Counted from the stretch's first letter, positions 53,657 through 63,550 are shown. The stretch: DNA of 64,000 bases from Prevotella scopos JCM 17725 (GCF_018127785.1 NZ_CP072390.1:1550001-1614000), one strand, 5' to 3'. Program-made: numbers and translations. The notes: generated from the letters alone by a model not told the origin.

Positions 53657-55645
53657 CTAATCTTCCTCTTCTTCTATTCTTTCAACCCTTGGAATACTAT
53701 TTCCTACCTTTTTAGCATGTGACTTTAATGTGAGTGGTACGTTCTCTATCAAGACATTACTCGTATTCAGACCTAAAGAACGTGTCATACTCAATTTCAA
53801 ATGGTCAATCCATTCATAGGCATCCATGATAAGTCGCTCCTTAAAAGAGAAAGAAGCGAAGGTTGAATAAATCCTATTAATAAGCACAAATACGAAGTTT
53901 CCCATCACATTATGCTTAGCCAATGACGGATAAGATGACGCAAGAGAGAACTCATTCTTAGCTACCATATCCTCGATTATCTGCCTAAAATAACGATTGA
54001 CAAGTGGGTGGATGCGGAATCCTAACCGTAGATTGATACGATAAAGAGTATCGGGAACAAGCGTGGTAACGTCATATTCCAGCGTTGATGGACTGTCTTG
54101 ATAGTCTATATGTAGCAAGAAATAATGGTCAGCACGCATTGGATGCTTGTTAATGATTGAATAGAGAATCTTCTGTTCAATGTCGTATTTACCCCCAAGT
54201 TTGGTGAGATAGACAATATTTGTCGCATACTTAGGGATTGAATCATCGTTCTTAATATCGGAAATAATACTGAACGATTCACGAACATCACGTATCTGTA
54301 TCTGCGAATTACGAATGGTTGTGGCATTATACCACACATACATGATTGCTATCATCACACTGGCAAGAAGCATGGTTACCCAACCTCCATTCATAAACTT
54401 TGCCATGTTTGCGACGAAGAAGATACTCTCCAAACCGACAAAGACAATAAGGAACAGGAGTGTTAGCCAACGATTTACTCGACGAATAGTAAGATAAGCA
54501 CTCAAGAGGAAGGTAGTCATGAGCATGGTTATCGTGATTGACAAGCCGTAAGCAGCCTCCATTCGTTCCGAACTCTTGAAGAAAAGTATCACAATCACAC
54601 ATAAGACGAAGAGCGACATATTGACAAATGGGATATAAAGTTGTCCCTTAACATCGGTCGGATACTTAATCTTCTGACGTGGCCAAAACTTCAAGTTCAT
54701 TGCTTCACTGAAGATAGTAAACGACCCACTAATCAATGCTTGACTCGCAATGATGGCTGCTATCGTTGCCATGACAATACCGAAAAAGAGCATACCGTGG
54801 GGCATAATGGCATAAAAAGGGTTCAAGTCAGAGGTAAGATTATTGACATGTACAATTATCCAAGCCCCTTGACCAAGATAGTTGAGGATTAACATGACCT
54901 TGACAAAGGCCCAACTCGTGCGGATGTTATTAATACCACAATGCCCTAAGTCGGAATATAAGGCCTCAGCACCTGTCGTACAGAGGAACACTGCACCCAA
55001 GATTAAGAACCACTCTGGGTTACTCGTCAGCAAGCGGATGGCATGTAAGGGATTAAAAGCTTGCAGAATAGGAATATAATCACCGATATGCATAGCTCCT
55101 AACACTCCCAACATTGAAAACCATAAGAGCATTAATGGACCAAACAACTTGCCAATCATATTCGTTCCGAATTGCTGAATGAAGAACAAAACAGTAACAA
55201 TACAAAGGGCAATAGGTACAACTGGGGTCTCTGGTTCATAGACCTTCAATCCCTCTATAGCAGAGAGAACCGTAATAGAAGGCGTTATTACACCATCAGC
55301 TATCAGCGTACTGGCACCAATAATCGCTAAGAAGTAAAACCATTTACGACTATGTCGACGTATTAAAGCATACAAAGCGAGTATTCCACCCTCTCCTTTA
55401 TTATCCGCACGGAGGGCTATTAAGACATATTTAACAGTCGTTTGAAGGGTTAATGTCCATATAATACACGACACTGCACCGATGATATATTCAGCATTAA
55501 CAGGGTTTCCAGCCCTAACAATAGCCTTCATCACATACAAAGGAGATGTACCTATATCTCCGAAAACAATACCTAAGGTTACAATAACGCCCATTAAACT
55601 TAGTTTATGGCGTGCAGAAATACTATAATTGTTATCCCGTGTCAT
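53657..55645 (-). CDS. kup: Low-affinity potassium transport protein Kup
   Basis: 662 residues with about 12 transmembrane helices in the first 430 (for example VTLGIVFGDIGTSPLYVMKA and KGEGGILALYALI), then a long cytoplasmic domain. The TSPLY and GEGGxxALY motifs are Kup/HAK signatures. The protein is a proton-coupled potassium importer of the inner membrane. Its stop is only 13 bases from the stop of the convergent RluA-like gene and no terminator is visible between them. Upstream there is 142 bases to metG, which diverges. Confidence 0.96.
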   Translation of the reverse strand: MTRDNNYSISARHKLSLMGVIVTLGIVFGDIGTSPLYVMKAIVRAGNPVNAEYIIGAVSCIIWTLTLQTTVKYVLIALRADNKGEGGILALYALIRRHSRKWFYFLAIIGASTLIADGVITPSITVLSAIEGLKVYEPETPVVPIALCIVTVLFFIQQFGTNMIGKLFGPLMLLWFSMLGVLGAMHIGDYIPILQAFNPLHAIRLLTSNPEWFLILGAVFLCTTGAEALYSDLGHCGINNIRTSWAFVKVMLILNYLGQGAWIIVHVNNLTSDLNPFYAIMPHGMLFFGIVMATIAAIIASQALISGSFTIFSEAMNLKFWPRQKIKYPTDVKGQLYIPFVNMSLFVLCVIVILFFKSSERMEAAYGLSITITMLMTTFLLSAYLTIRRVNRWLTLLFLIVFVGLESIFFVANMAKFMNGGWVTMLLASVMIAIMYVWYNATTIRNSQIQIRDVRESFSIISDIKNDDSIPKYATNIVYLTKLGGKYDIEQKILYSIINKHPMRADHYFLLHIDYQDSPSTLEYDVTTLVPDTLYRINLRLGFRIHPLVNRYFRQIIEDMVAKNEFSLASSYPSLAKHNVMGNFVFVLINRIYSTFASFSFKERLIMDAYEWIDHLKLSMTRSLGLNTSNVLIENVPLTLKSHAKKVGNSIPRVERIEEEED

Positions 55646-55730
55646 TCTTATTATATCTTAAAACGGATGCAAAGGTAAACAAAATCATGATAACTGCATA
55701 ACCCTCTTAAGGCTTTTATCTATATTTCTT

Positions 55731-55760
55731 TTGTCGTTTCTCTTATTTACTGTAACTTTG
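55731..55760 (+). promoter_or_regulatory. Promoter of metG
   Basis: TTG (55731-55733), 19-base spacer, TAACTTTG (55753-55760); about 21-base leader after the expected start point. Confidence 0.65.
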
Positions 55761-55787
55761 CAGTAGATAATAAATAATCAAACAGAT

Positions 55788-57851
55788 ATGGAAGAAAAGA
55801 AATTTAAGCGCACCACTGTTACCGCAGCATTGCCTTATGCGAATGGAGGTGTACATATAGGACACCTTGCTGGTGTATATGTTCCTGCCGATATCTACGT
55901 TCGTTATCTCCGATTGAAGAAGCGTGAAGTTGCTTTCATTGGTGGTAGTGACGAGCATGGTGTGCCTATCACCATCCGTGCTAAGAAGGAAGGTATCACC
56001 CCACAGGACGTATGTGACCGTTATCATAAGTTGATAAAGGACTCTTTTGAAGAGTTTGGTATCTCCTTCGACATCTACAGTCGCACAACAAGTGAGACTC
56101 ACCACAAGTTTGCTTCAGACTTCTTCCGTAAGCTATATGATGATGGTAAGCTCGTCGAGAAGGAGAGTGAGCAGTACTATGATGAGGAAGCTCACCAGTT
56201 CCTTGCCGACCGTTATATCATGGGTGAGTGTCCTCACTGTGGCAATCCAAATGCTTATGGCGACCAATGCGAGAAGTGTGGTAGTGACCTTAGCCCTATG
56301 GAGCTGAAGAATCCTCACTCAACCATCTCTGGTTCACATCCTGTCATCAAGCGTACTAAGAACTGGTACCTGCCTTTGAATGACTATCAAGAGTGGCTGA
56401 AGCAGTGGATTTTGGAGGATCATAAGGAGTGGCGACCAAACGTTTATGGTCAGTGTAAGAGCTGGTTAGACATGGATCTCCAGCCACGTGCTATGACCCG
56501 CGACCTTGATTGGGGTATTCCTGTACCAGTAGAGGGAGCCGAGGGCAAGGTTCTTTACGTATGGTTCGATGCACCTATCGGCTATATTTCAAACACAAAG
56601 GAGCTTTGCGAAAAGGATCCAGAGCACTTCGGCAACTGGCAGAAGTGGTGGCAAGACCCAGAGACACGTATCGTTCACTTCATTGGAAAGGACAATATCG
56701 TGTTCCACTGTCTTATCTTCCCAACTATGTTGAAGGCGCATGGCGACTATACTTTGCCTGATAACGTACCATCAAATGAGTTCCTCAACCTTGAAGACGA
56801 TAAGATTTCTACAAGTAAGAACTGGGCTGTATGGCTCCACGAGTATCTCCGCGACTTTGAAGGAAAGCAGGATGTACTACGTTATGTACTGACTGCTAAC
56901 GCACCAGAAACCAAAGATAACAACTTTACATGGAAAGACTTCCAGGAGCGTAACAACTCTGAACTCGTTGCTGTATATGGTAACTTCGTTAACCGTGCAC
57001 TGCAGTTGACAAAGAAGTATTGGAATGGTGTGGTTCCGGCTTGTGGCGAATTGGAAGAGATTGACCGGCAGACTATCCAAGAGTTCAAGGATGTTAAGGC
57101 AAAGGTAGAGGCTTACCTCGATATCTTTAAGTTCCGTGAGGCACAGAAGGAGGCTATGAACCTCGCTCGCATCGGTAATAAATACATAGCAGAGACAGAA
57201 CCTTGGAAACTCTGGAAGACCGACCCTAAGCGCGTTGAGACCATTCTCTACATCTCACTGCAGCTCGTTGCCAACCTCAGTATTGCCTTCGAACCATTCT
57301 TGCCGTTCAGCAGTAAGAAACTTCGTGAGATGATTAACATGACGGAGTATGACTGGAGTGAACTTGGTTCTACCGACCTTCTCCCAGCTGGTAAGCAGTT
57401 GGCAGAGCCTGAGTTGCTCTTCGAGAAGATTGAGGATGAGGCTATCGAGGCTCAGTTGCGTAAGTTGGAAGAGACTAAGAAGGCTAACGAAGCCGCTTCC
57501 TACAAGGCTGAACCAATCAAGAAGGACATTCCTTTCGAAGACTTCGAGAAGCTTGATATCCGTGTTGGACATATCATCAAGTGCGAGAAGGTGAAGAAGA
57601 GTAAGAAACTCTTGCAGTTCACTATCGACGATGGTTCGGGTGTTGAGCGCACTATCCTTAGTGGTATTGCTGCCTACTATGAGCCAGAGCAACTCACTGG
57701 TAAGGATGTTCTCTTCGTTGCTAACTTTGCTCCTCGCAAGATGATGGGCATCGAGAGCCAAGGAATGATTCTCTCTGCCGTTAACTTCGATGGTTCACTC
57801 ACCGTTACTACAACCATGGGTGAGGTGAAACCGGGTAGTCAGGTGGGATAA
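55788..57851 (+). CDS. metG: Methionine-tRNA ligase with C-terminal tRNA-binding domain
   Basis: 687 residues. HIGH motif: [16 protein letters not shown]. Zinc knuckle: [23 protein letters not shown] loop as [13 protein letters not shown], near 336-348. The anticodon-binding helical domain follows, then a linker with [20 protein letters not shown] and the C-terminal EMAP/tRNA-binding OB fold ending [12 protein letters not shown]. It charges initiator and elongator tRNA-Met in the cytoplasm. It has its own good promoter and a bidirectional terminator behind it. The Ile-Ser-Thr-Ser form of the KMSKS loop is an accepted variant. Confidence 0.98.
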   Translation: MEEKKFKRTTVTAALPYANGGVHIGHLAGVYVPADIYVRYLRLKKREVAFIGGSDEHGVPITIRAKKEGITPQDVCDRYHKLIKDSFEEFGISFDIYSRTTSETHHKFASDFFRKLYDDGKLVEKESEQYYDEEAHQFLADRYIMGECPHCGNPNAYGDQCEKCGSDLSPMELKNPHSTISGSHPVIKRTKNWYLPLNDYQEWLKQWILEDHKEWRPNVYGQCKSWLDMDLQPRAMTRDLDWGIPVPVEGAEGKVLYVWFDAPIGYISNTKELCEKDPEHFGNWQKWWQDPETRIVHFIGKDNIVFHCLIFPTMLKAHGDYTLPDNVPSNEFLNLEDDKISTSKNWAVWLHEYLRDFEGKQDVLRYVLTANAPETKDNNFTWKDFQERNNSELVAVYGNFVNRALQLTKKYWNGVVPACGELEEIDRQTIQEFKDVKAKVEAYLDIFKFREAQKEAMNLARIGNKYIAETEPWKLWKTDPKRVETILYISLQLVANLSIAFEPFLPFSSKKLREMINMTEYDWSELGSTDLLPAGKQLAEPELLFEKIEDEAIEAQLRKLEETKKANEAASYKAEPIKKDIPFEDFEKLDIRVGHIIKCEKVKKSKKLLQFTIDDGSGVERTILSGIAAYYEPEQLTGKDVLFVANFAPRKMMGIESQGMILSAVNFDGSLTVTTTMGEVKPGSQVG

Positions 57852-57941
57852 TACCCACCTCTAACTCTGACTAAAAGAGATAGAATATGATAGGCGTAGT
57901 GAGTTATCAGACTACCAAGTTTATCACGACATAACAACTAT

Positions 57942-57983
57942 AAAGGCAATTATAAGGTTTATCAGACCTTCTAATTGCCTTTA
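57942..57983. terminator. Bidirectional terminator between metG and the lipoprotein pair
   Basis: AAAGGCAATTA (57942-57952) pairs with TAATTGCCTTT (57972-57982), with an inner AGGT/ACCT stem. It is placed between convergent stop codons. Confidence 0.85.
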
Positions 57984-58000
57984 TTTTATTGCAGATTAAA

Positions 58001-58774
58001 CTATTCAGCAAAGCTAACTTCATCCAAATCACGTATCTTTGAAAGTCTCATCAGCGGCTTTCTCGGCAGTTTATAGATGGCGCGTTTAAGTTCAGTTTCC
58101 TTTTCATAGTCATCTCCATGGATGTTCTTATCCACAAATTTAATGCCTGTCAGAAAGTTGATGCTTAATCGCGCAAAGACCTTTGCACCATAATTACGCG
58201 ACTTTTCATAACCTATCAGCATAAAGTCAGATGAATGATAGCGAAAGCAATACTCCCAAAAACCATATCTACCATAATTATAGTGTAGATAAAGTTTGCT
58301 GTCTTTTATGCTAACGTTCAACTCAGGAGGATCGTAACATCCTCCATCCTCATTCTCTGAAGAGAAACAACTTTCATTTTTCAAAGCTAACTTATAACCA
58401 TTACCATGCGTAAACAATATTATAATCCCACGCCTATTACGATCAACCTTATGACCATCACGATCGTTCACAAAGCTATCCTTGCGTGTAGCCTTGATGA
58501 TTAACACGCAATCCATAAGCCCATCTTTATTCAAGTCACCATAAACCTTGTCAAATAGCTTATAACCCTTAGGGATAAAACCCATTATCTGTTGCTGACC
58601 AGTAACAGATATGTGACTTCCTTTATCTATTATCATGGAGCCTGAATTCTTCTTCATAGGTTGTGAAGTCACAACTAAAAAGTCAGCCGCAAAACCTATA
58701 CACCATGTCTTATCGCAACAGCCAACTAACATAAAGACTGCTAATAACAGCCCTACTACAGTCGTCTTGTTCAT
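58001..58774 (-). CDS. Lipoprotein, second copy of a tandem pair (VCBS/FG-GAP-like)
   Basis: 257 residues; lipobox LVGCC. The mature part carries FIPKGYKLFDKVYGDLNKDG, LMDCVLIIKATRKD, NRRGIIILF, ESCFSSENEDGGCYDPPELN and YGRYGFWEYCFRYHSSDFML. The GDLNKDGLMDCVLI loop is a calcium-binding-type repeat. It is a clear paralogue of the gene at 58801-59595, which lies 26 bases upstream in the same operon; the cores are strongly similar while the N-termini and last 40 residues differ. Function unknown; probably anchored in the outer or inner membrane facing the periplasm. Confidence 0.8.
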   Translation of the reverse strand: MNKTTVVGLLLAVFMLVGCCDKTWCIGFAADFLVVTSQPMKKNSGSMIIDKGSHISVTGQQQIMGFIPKGYKLFDKVYGDLNKDGLMDCVLIIKATRKDSFVNDRDGHKVDRNRRGIIILFTHGNGYKLALKNESCFSSENEDGGCYDPPELNVSIKDSKLYLHYNYGRYGFWEYCFRYHSSDFMLIGYEKSRNYGAKVFARLSINFLTGIKFVDKNIHGDDYEKETELKRAIYKLPRKPLMRLSKIRDLDEVSFAE

Positions 58775-58800
58775 TTGTTTTAAAGCTTATATCTTATCTA

Positions 58801-59595
58801 TTAATCATCTGTATTCAATCTCTCTATTTCAAGTTCATCAAAATCATCTATCTCCGAGAGTTTCTTTAATGGTTCTTTCTTCAGCTTTATAACTTTCCGT
58901 ACAAACTTTTCTTCCGCATCATCATCATACTTATTGACATTATCATCATCATACTTAACCCCTGTAAGGAAGTTAATACTCACTTTTCCAAGCGCTGTTG
59001 GACCCTGACTACCAAATGATTCATAACCTATCAACATAAAGTCAGAGTCTTGATAACGGAAGCAATACTCCCAATAGCCATACCGACCATGGGCATAATG
59101 TACAAAAAGCTTACTATTCCTAATATCTATACTCAGGTAAGGAGCAAAATAAACTCCACCATCCTCATTCTCTGACGAGAAGCAGTTGTAATTCTTTACA
59201 GCAACTTTATAGCCTTTCTCTTCAGAGAACAGCACAATAATACCCCTACGATTACGATCTACCACTTTATCAAAACTGTTTTTTATGAAGCCATCCTTGC
59301 GTGTTGCCTTGATGATTAACACACAGTCATCAAGCCCATCTTTGTTCAAGTCACCCGAAATCTTCTCAAATAGTTTATAACCTTTGGGAATGAAATCAGT
59401 TATTCGCTGCTTGTCAGCAACATCATACTGACGCATATCTCCTTGTTTTTCCACCTTTGATATACGCTTCATTGACTGCCTTGCTGCGGCTTGATGGTTG
59501 GCAGTATCGGCTTTTGACCGCACCTTATCACGGCAACCTGTCAACGCCATTGCCACACAGAGCAAACAAAGAGTTATCTTACTGACTTGTTTCAT
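58801..59595 (-). CDS. Lipoprotein, first copy of a tandem pair (VCBS/FG-GAP-like)
   Basis: 264 residues from ATG 59595 (MKQVSKITLCLLCVAMALTG, lipid Cys in ALTGC). The frame opens at 59679, but the -7 box at 59622-59629 supports the inner start. The core matches its neighbour: FIPKGYKLFEKISGDLNKDG, DDCVLIIKATRKDG, NRRGIIVLF, NCFSSENEDGG, HGRYGYWEYCFRYQDSDFML, SINFLTGVKY. The C-terminus is very acidic (DDDNVNKYDDDAEE). Family not recognized. First gene of a two-gene operon ending at the bidirectional terminator. Confidence 0.8.
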   Translation of the reverse strand: MKQVSKITLCLLCVAMALTGCRDKVRSKADTANHQAAARQSMKRISKVEKQGDMRQYDVADKQRITDFIPKGYKLFEKISGDLNKDGLDDCVLIIKATRKDGFIKNSFDKVVDRNRRGIIVLFSEEKGYKVAVKNYNCFSSENEDGGVYFAPYLSIDIRNSKLFVHYAHGRYGYWEYCFRYQDSDFMLIGYESFGSQGPTALGKVSINFLTGVKYDDDNVNKYDDDAEEKFVRKVIKLKKEPLKKLSEIDDFDELEIERLNTDD

Positions 59596-59621
59596 GTCGT
59601 ATATAGTATTGCTTTCATCTG

Positions 59622-59629
59622 CAAATATA
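59622..59629 (-). promoter_or_regulatory. -7 box of the tandem lipoprotein operon
   Basis: Minus strand TATATTTG, about 26 bases before the ATG at 59595. Confidence 0.55.
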
Positions 59630-59738
59630 GATAAAAAAAAGGATAACAAACGACAGAAAACACCTTTTATTATCACCAAAGTGTATGTGTTTACTAATCA
59701 AAAAGAAGGTAGATCAATAGCACAACAATTCTCTCCTG

Positions 59739-59829
59739 CGAATTATTTTCATGACAAGAAGAATTTATTTTCATGAAGATAAATATTTATTTTCACGACA
59801 AAAAATATTTATTTTCATGAAAATAATTC
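59739..59829. repeat. Intergenic 22-bp-period array, copy C (four units)
   Basis: Core positions 59750 (CATG), 59772 (CATG), 59794 (CACG) and 59816 (CATG), exactly 22 apart; the last unit contains the perfect palindrome TATTTTCATGAAAATA and ends in ATTC. This copy lies between divergent genes. Confidence 0.85.
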
Positions 59830-59847
59830 GGCAAGCATGGTCTCAAC

Positions 59848-59878
59848 TTGTTTATGTCGCTACTTTTAATTACTTTTG
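59848..59878 (+). promoter_or_regulatory. Promoter of the gene at 59937
   Basis: TTG (59848-59850), 20-base spacer, TACTTTTG (59871-59878). Confidence 0.6.
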
Positions 59879-59936
59879 CAACCATAGGAAAGAATAGAAT
59901 CGATAGTTAATAATAAAACAAAAGAGGGTTAGGAAT

Positions 59937-60686
59937 ATGAGAAGAAAGGTTTTCTACTTTTTATTATTTACGCTGTTTGCTGTTAATTGCATGGCTTGCA
60001 ACCTTTCTGCCGACACCACAAAGACAAGTAAAAAGGTTGATAATCCACTGATAGAGGACGGATATGATGTTGATGCCGACACGGTTATGGGATATTATGG
60101 AAAGCCAATTCAACACCTGACAAGCTTTACGAATAACACCATAACGCTTAATTGTCCTACACCAAACCGTTGGAAGGGCTTTTATACATGGAAAGGCTTT
60201 AAGATATCTAACTTCTATGTGAAGACGGGTGAAGCATCTTTCAAGGGAATGAATGCCGCTATTTTATCTCCGACAACGATGACGACAAGTATAGACAGCA
60301 TCACAGATTCAATTTTTACCGACCGTCTTCTTGCCATTGAATACAAGGGAAGACGATGGGTTTATAGCAATGTTATCCGTAACACGGAGGCGGATACAAT
60401 GCTAAGTTTTGAGGAGATTAGGACAGGAAAAGAGGGTATAGAACTGAGTTATGTGGGTGGACAAGGATACAAATATGACTATCAACTCCTTATCAATATG
60501 TCTGATGGACAACCCTGTTTGACGAACATCTACGTTGACGAATACAATTCTACTGCAAAGTATCAAGCCACACATCAATTCGATTTTACGGCGTTTGACG
60601 ACGAAGGTGACTTCTCTCTTTATCGTTATCGACGCCATTTTCCAATGCTATTACGGATGGGAAACTATGAAGTCTTTTGTGAATAG
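59937..60686 (+). CDS. Exported protein of unknown function, possible lipoprotein
   Basis: 249 residues. The signal peptide is MRRKVFYFLLFTLFAVNCMA with a Cys directly after it (MAC), so lipidation is possible though the lipobox is weak. The mature part has a beta-rich look with Trp-centred strands (NRWKGFYTWKGFKISNFYVK, KGRRWVYSNVIRNTEAD) and Asp-rich ends. I do not recognize the family. It has its own promoter, downstream of repeat array C, and is convergent with the helix-hairpin-helix protein gene 50 bases further. Confidence 0.65.
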   Translation: MRRKVFYFLLFTLFAVNCMACNLSADTTKTSKKVDNPLIEDGYDVDADTVMGYYGKPIQHLTSFTNNTITLNCPTPNRWKGFYTWKGFKISNFYVKTGEASFKGMNAAILSPTTMTTSIDSITDSIFTDRLLAIEYKGRRWVYSNVIRNTEADTMLSFEEIRTGKEGIELSYVGGQGYKYDYQLLINMSDGQPCLTNIYVDEYNSTAKYQATHQFDFTAFDDEGDFSLYRYRRHFPMLLRMGNYEVFCE

Positions 60687-60736
60687 CAGCCTACGCTATC
60701 TGCCCCATAAATCGTAATCACATAAAGCATCAGCAC

Positions 60737-62731
60737 TTAAAACCGCCAACGCAGTTGAATATCGAGCCCACTTAGCGTTGAGGAGTTGACTTGCTGAAGC
60801 CCTGATGATATTGTATCACGGTCGAAATAATGCGTGGTTGAACTGCGAAGAATACACATGAGATGGCGAGATAGATCTGCCCGAGCAAACAGACTGTAGT
60901 GCATTCCCTTACCAAAGAAGGCTGGAAAGCTGAAAGAATAGAGTGGGCCACGCTCGTAGGTATAGATACGGGAAGCGAAATCGGTCGTATGGAAATAGCC
61001 TATCGCGGCATTGAGCGCAAACCACGACAGGAGTTTACATGTTCCTGTCTCACTGACCATGTAACCAAAACTACGTTTGAGATAATTGCTTACCGCAATG
61101 TCCAACTGACTTTTACTGCTCCAAGCAGTCGTTGAATAAGTCAAGGATAGACGGCCACGCTGCGTAAGTTCGTTTATCAGCGCAGTCTTATCGGCATTAT
61201 CTTTCTCACGTATTCTAAAGCGATAGCGGGCCAAGAGCGACCAGCGTTGACGATTATAGGTAAGCATCAGTAGGTTATCCCACGCCTTACTGGCTGCATG
61301 TGCGCCAAAACGAGGATGTGAGAAATAGGCAATATCGGTGTAAGCCATGAGCGACAAGCCACGCCTAATATTCCAATTTGCACCGATGAGGACTCCGCTC
61401 TCGTTCTGCACCATCCCATTATCACCGAAACTACGTGCAAAGAGTGCTGTATATTGATAGCCATAATAACGCTGAACGGCAAGTAAAGAGAGATTAGAAG
61501 TAGGCTGAAAGGAGAGGTTATTCAGCATAGCAATATTTCCCTTGCTATCCATTGCCGTCTCACCAGCCAACGACCAGTGCGGGTGTTGGTAGCTATAATC
61601 TGCACTCACGTTCCAAAAGTTGTTGCCAGCGGGTGCATATTGGTGATAATATAAAGACGTATTGGGTGTTAACTCCTTATTAAAACAAGAATAAACGCCC
61701 GACAATCCTACACGAAAAGCACCCAATGACCAAGCTAAATGACTCCCAGCAGCAAACTGCGTGGCAGCATCTTTGTTATTCATCTCACGCACGATGCGGT
61801 GATAACCAGTTTTGAGAATCGTCTTAATCGTTCCGCTATCCGTAAGTGAAGCATCGATACTGCGGTAAGAAAGAAAAGTAGTAAGGTCGAGCTGCCGTGT
61901 TAACGCTGTCGTTGCAGCTACTCCTTGCAGATAGTTAGCTGCCGAACGGGAGGAGTGTGCATGAATACCTGTTGTCTGTCTGCCAAGTGTTGAGAGAACA
62001 GCAAGTTTTCCAAAACCAAAGGAGTTGTTGATAACCAATCCTTGCCCGAAGTTCACCTTATATCGTCCTATGACCAGCGCCTTCAACCGTCCCATCTTTC
62101 TTAACAGCAAATAAAAACTATAATGGTCATAACCCAGACTATTCCCATACGCAAAGAAAGGTTCACCAGCATCTTGTGCGCCAACCAATCCTGCTAGAAC
62201 ATAATCGCCATAACGGAAGGAATAACGGAATGAATGGGCATAAGGATAGCCAAGATAGCCATTGCGGTCGCCTTTTCGCTGATAGAAAGGAAGATGTGAA
62301 GTAAATAAAAAAGTGTGCTTTCCTCCTTTCACAATCGTTTTAAGTGTGGGAAACTTTCGTTGTTCATCTACTGGAGCGACATAGACAAAATAAGGCAGAA
62401 GCTTCCGGCGAAGGGCATCTAAGGATTCAATCATTGCCAATTCGCCTAATGACTGCATACCATGATATTGATAGACATAGGCTTGTAAGTCCTCAACCTG
62501 TTCTGCCGTAAGGAAAGGAATACGTTCCAACTCTTCCCGACTGGCCGTATTAAGGTTCAGAGGATGCTCTGCAAGCTCGGTTAATAGTTCAAAGGCTTCT
62601 TCCTTAGTATCTATATTCTCTTCACTACTTGCATAGAGTTCTTCAAACAAATCCTCCCAATCATAGGTTTGTTGTGCAATAGAAGTAAGGCTTATAAGTC
62701 CCATAAAGCAGGTCAATAGTAGATGTTTCAT
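60737..62731 (-). CDS. Helix-hairpin-helix (ComEA-like) outer-membrane beta-barrel protein
   Basis: 664 residues; signal peptide about 1-19. Residues about 45-120 form a pair of helix-hairpin-helix-type motifs (LNLNTASREELERIPFLTAE, QVEDLQAYVYQYHGMQSLGE), similar to ComEA. The remaining 540 residues have alternating strands with aromatic girdle residues (HSFRYSFRYGDYVLAGL, YRFRIREKDN, GLDIQLRWRF with final Phe) and look like a large outer-membrane barrel. Such HhH-barrel fusions are known in Bacteroidota but uncharacterised. The combination with comF and comM in the window makes a DNA-uptake role conceivable, but this is inference. Confidence 0.75.
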   Translation of the reverse strand: MKHLLLTCFMGLISLTSIAQQTYDWEDLFEELYASSEENIDTKEEAFELLTELAEHPLNLNTASREELERIPFLTAEQVEDLQAYVYQYHGMQSLGELAMIESLDALRRKLLPYFVYVAPVDEQRKFPTLKTIVKGGKHTFLFTSHLPFYQRKGDRNGYLGYPYAHSFRYSFRYGDYVLAGLVGAQDAGEPFFAYGNSLGYDHYSFYLLLRKMGRLKALVIGRYKVNFGQGLVINNSFGFGKLAVLSTLGRQTTGIHAHSSRSAANYLQGVAATTALTRQLDLTTFLSYRSIDASLTDSGTIKTILKTGYHRIVREMNNKDAATQFAAGSHLAWSLGAFRVGLSGVYSCFNKELTPNTSLYYHQYAPAGNNFWNVSADYSYQHPHWSLAGETAMDSKGNIAMLNNLSFQPTSNLSLLAVQRYYGYQYTALFARSFGDNGMVQNESGVLIGANWNIRRGLSLMAYTDIAYFSHPRFGAHAASKAWDNLLMLTYNRQRWSLLARYRFRIREKDNADKTALINELTQRGRLSLTYSTTAWSSKSQLDIAVSNYLKRSFGYMVSETGTCKLLSWFALNAAIGYFHTTDFASRIYTYERGPLYSFSFPAFFGKGMHYSLFARADLSRHLMCILRSSTTHYFDRDTISSGLQQVNSSTLSGLDIQLRWRF

Positions 62732-62758
62732 TCAGTTAGACTTAAAGTATTAAGACAA

Positions 62759-62766
62759 CAAATATA
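62759..62766 (-). promoter_or_regulatory. -7 box of the helix-hairpin-helix protein gene
   Basis: Minus strand TATATTTG, about 27 bases before the ATG. Confidence 0.5.
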
Positions 62767-62817
62767 GTCCTTACAACTGAGAAAAGCAAATGAAACGAAA
62801 AGAAAAGTAAAAATAAA

Positions 62818-62877
62818 AACCCTCTCAACCTCCTTTTAGTCCACAATTAAGGGCAAAAGCGAAGTGATGAGAGGGTT
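62818..62877 (-). terminator. Terminator after the lipoprotein at 62924
   Basis: On the minus strand AACCCTCTCA ... TGAGAGGGTT, then TTTATTTTT; arms at 62868-62877 and 62818-62827, with a 40-base loop. The long loop lowers certainty. Confidence 0.6.
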
Positions 62878-62923
62878 ATGTTTTATGCTCTTAAGTAGGA
62901 GAGCGGTAATAGCAGAGTATCGT

Positions 62924-63469
62924 TTACTGAATTCTCACACTCTTTCCATCCTTATAACAAGCAATGGTACGACTGCCGTTAGTATAGATATCCTCACTAC
63001 CAGGCATATCCAAGGTGAAGCCAGCAGCTTTAACCTGGGCAACAAGGTTGTCGTAAGCAGGCTGATTGAAGACGGCAATGATGATTGCTCCATCCTTAAA
63101 AGCTACGTAACTTGACACACCTTTGCGCATAGGTTTTGGATAATCCTCATACTTATCAGCTGTAAGGAGCTTCGCCAGAACACAGTTTTTATAGTACATC
63201 TTATTGAACTTATCCAAGCGATAGACCTCATAATTGGTTTTCAACTTATAACCATACTTCTTCGTAATAGCCTCAACCTTATCTGGATTCTGATACATAT
63301 ACAAAGCATCTGCAATACTGATAACCTCCTTCAAAGGCTCAACAGCCGCAATAGTATCTTTAACAGCAGAAGTCGTTACTGGCGCTGTTGCTTTCTGTGG
63401 TGTACCACAACTATTCAAAATTAAGGCAAGCACAAAGACGATAGAAACTATCCATACATTCTTTTTCAT
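62924..63469 (-). CDS. Small lipoprotein of unknown function
   Basis: 181 residues; lipobox LILNSC. After a Thr/Pro/Ala-rich linker the mature domain has ISIADALYMYQNPDKVEAIT, KYGYKLKTNYEVYRLDKFNK and a C-terminal GFTLDMPGSEDIYTNGSRTI, followed by ACYKDGKSVRIQ. The compact alpha/beta pattern is shared by many Bacteroidota periplasmic lipoproteins, but I do not recognize a named family. It lies 81 bases after the ABC ATPase on the same strand and ends at a hairpin. Confidence 0.7.
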   Translation of the reverse strand: MKKNVWIVSIVFVLALILNSCGTPQKATAPVTTSAVKDTIAAVEPLKEVISIADALYMYQNPDKVEAITKKYGYKLKTNYEVYRLDKFNKMYYKNCVLAKLLTADKYEDYPKPMRKGVSSYVAFKDGAIIIAVFNQPAYDNLVAQVKAAGFTLDMPGSEDIYTNGSRTIACYKDGKSVRIQ

Positions 63470-63550
63470 AAATTATTTCTATTTAAATTAATGTTTTATT
63501 TATTAAGTATTGGGTTGCAGATGCTATTAAGACATTGACAAGCACAAGGA

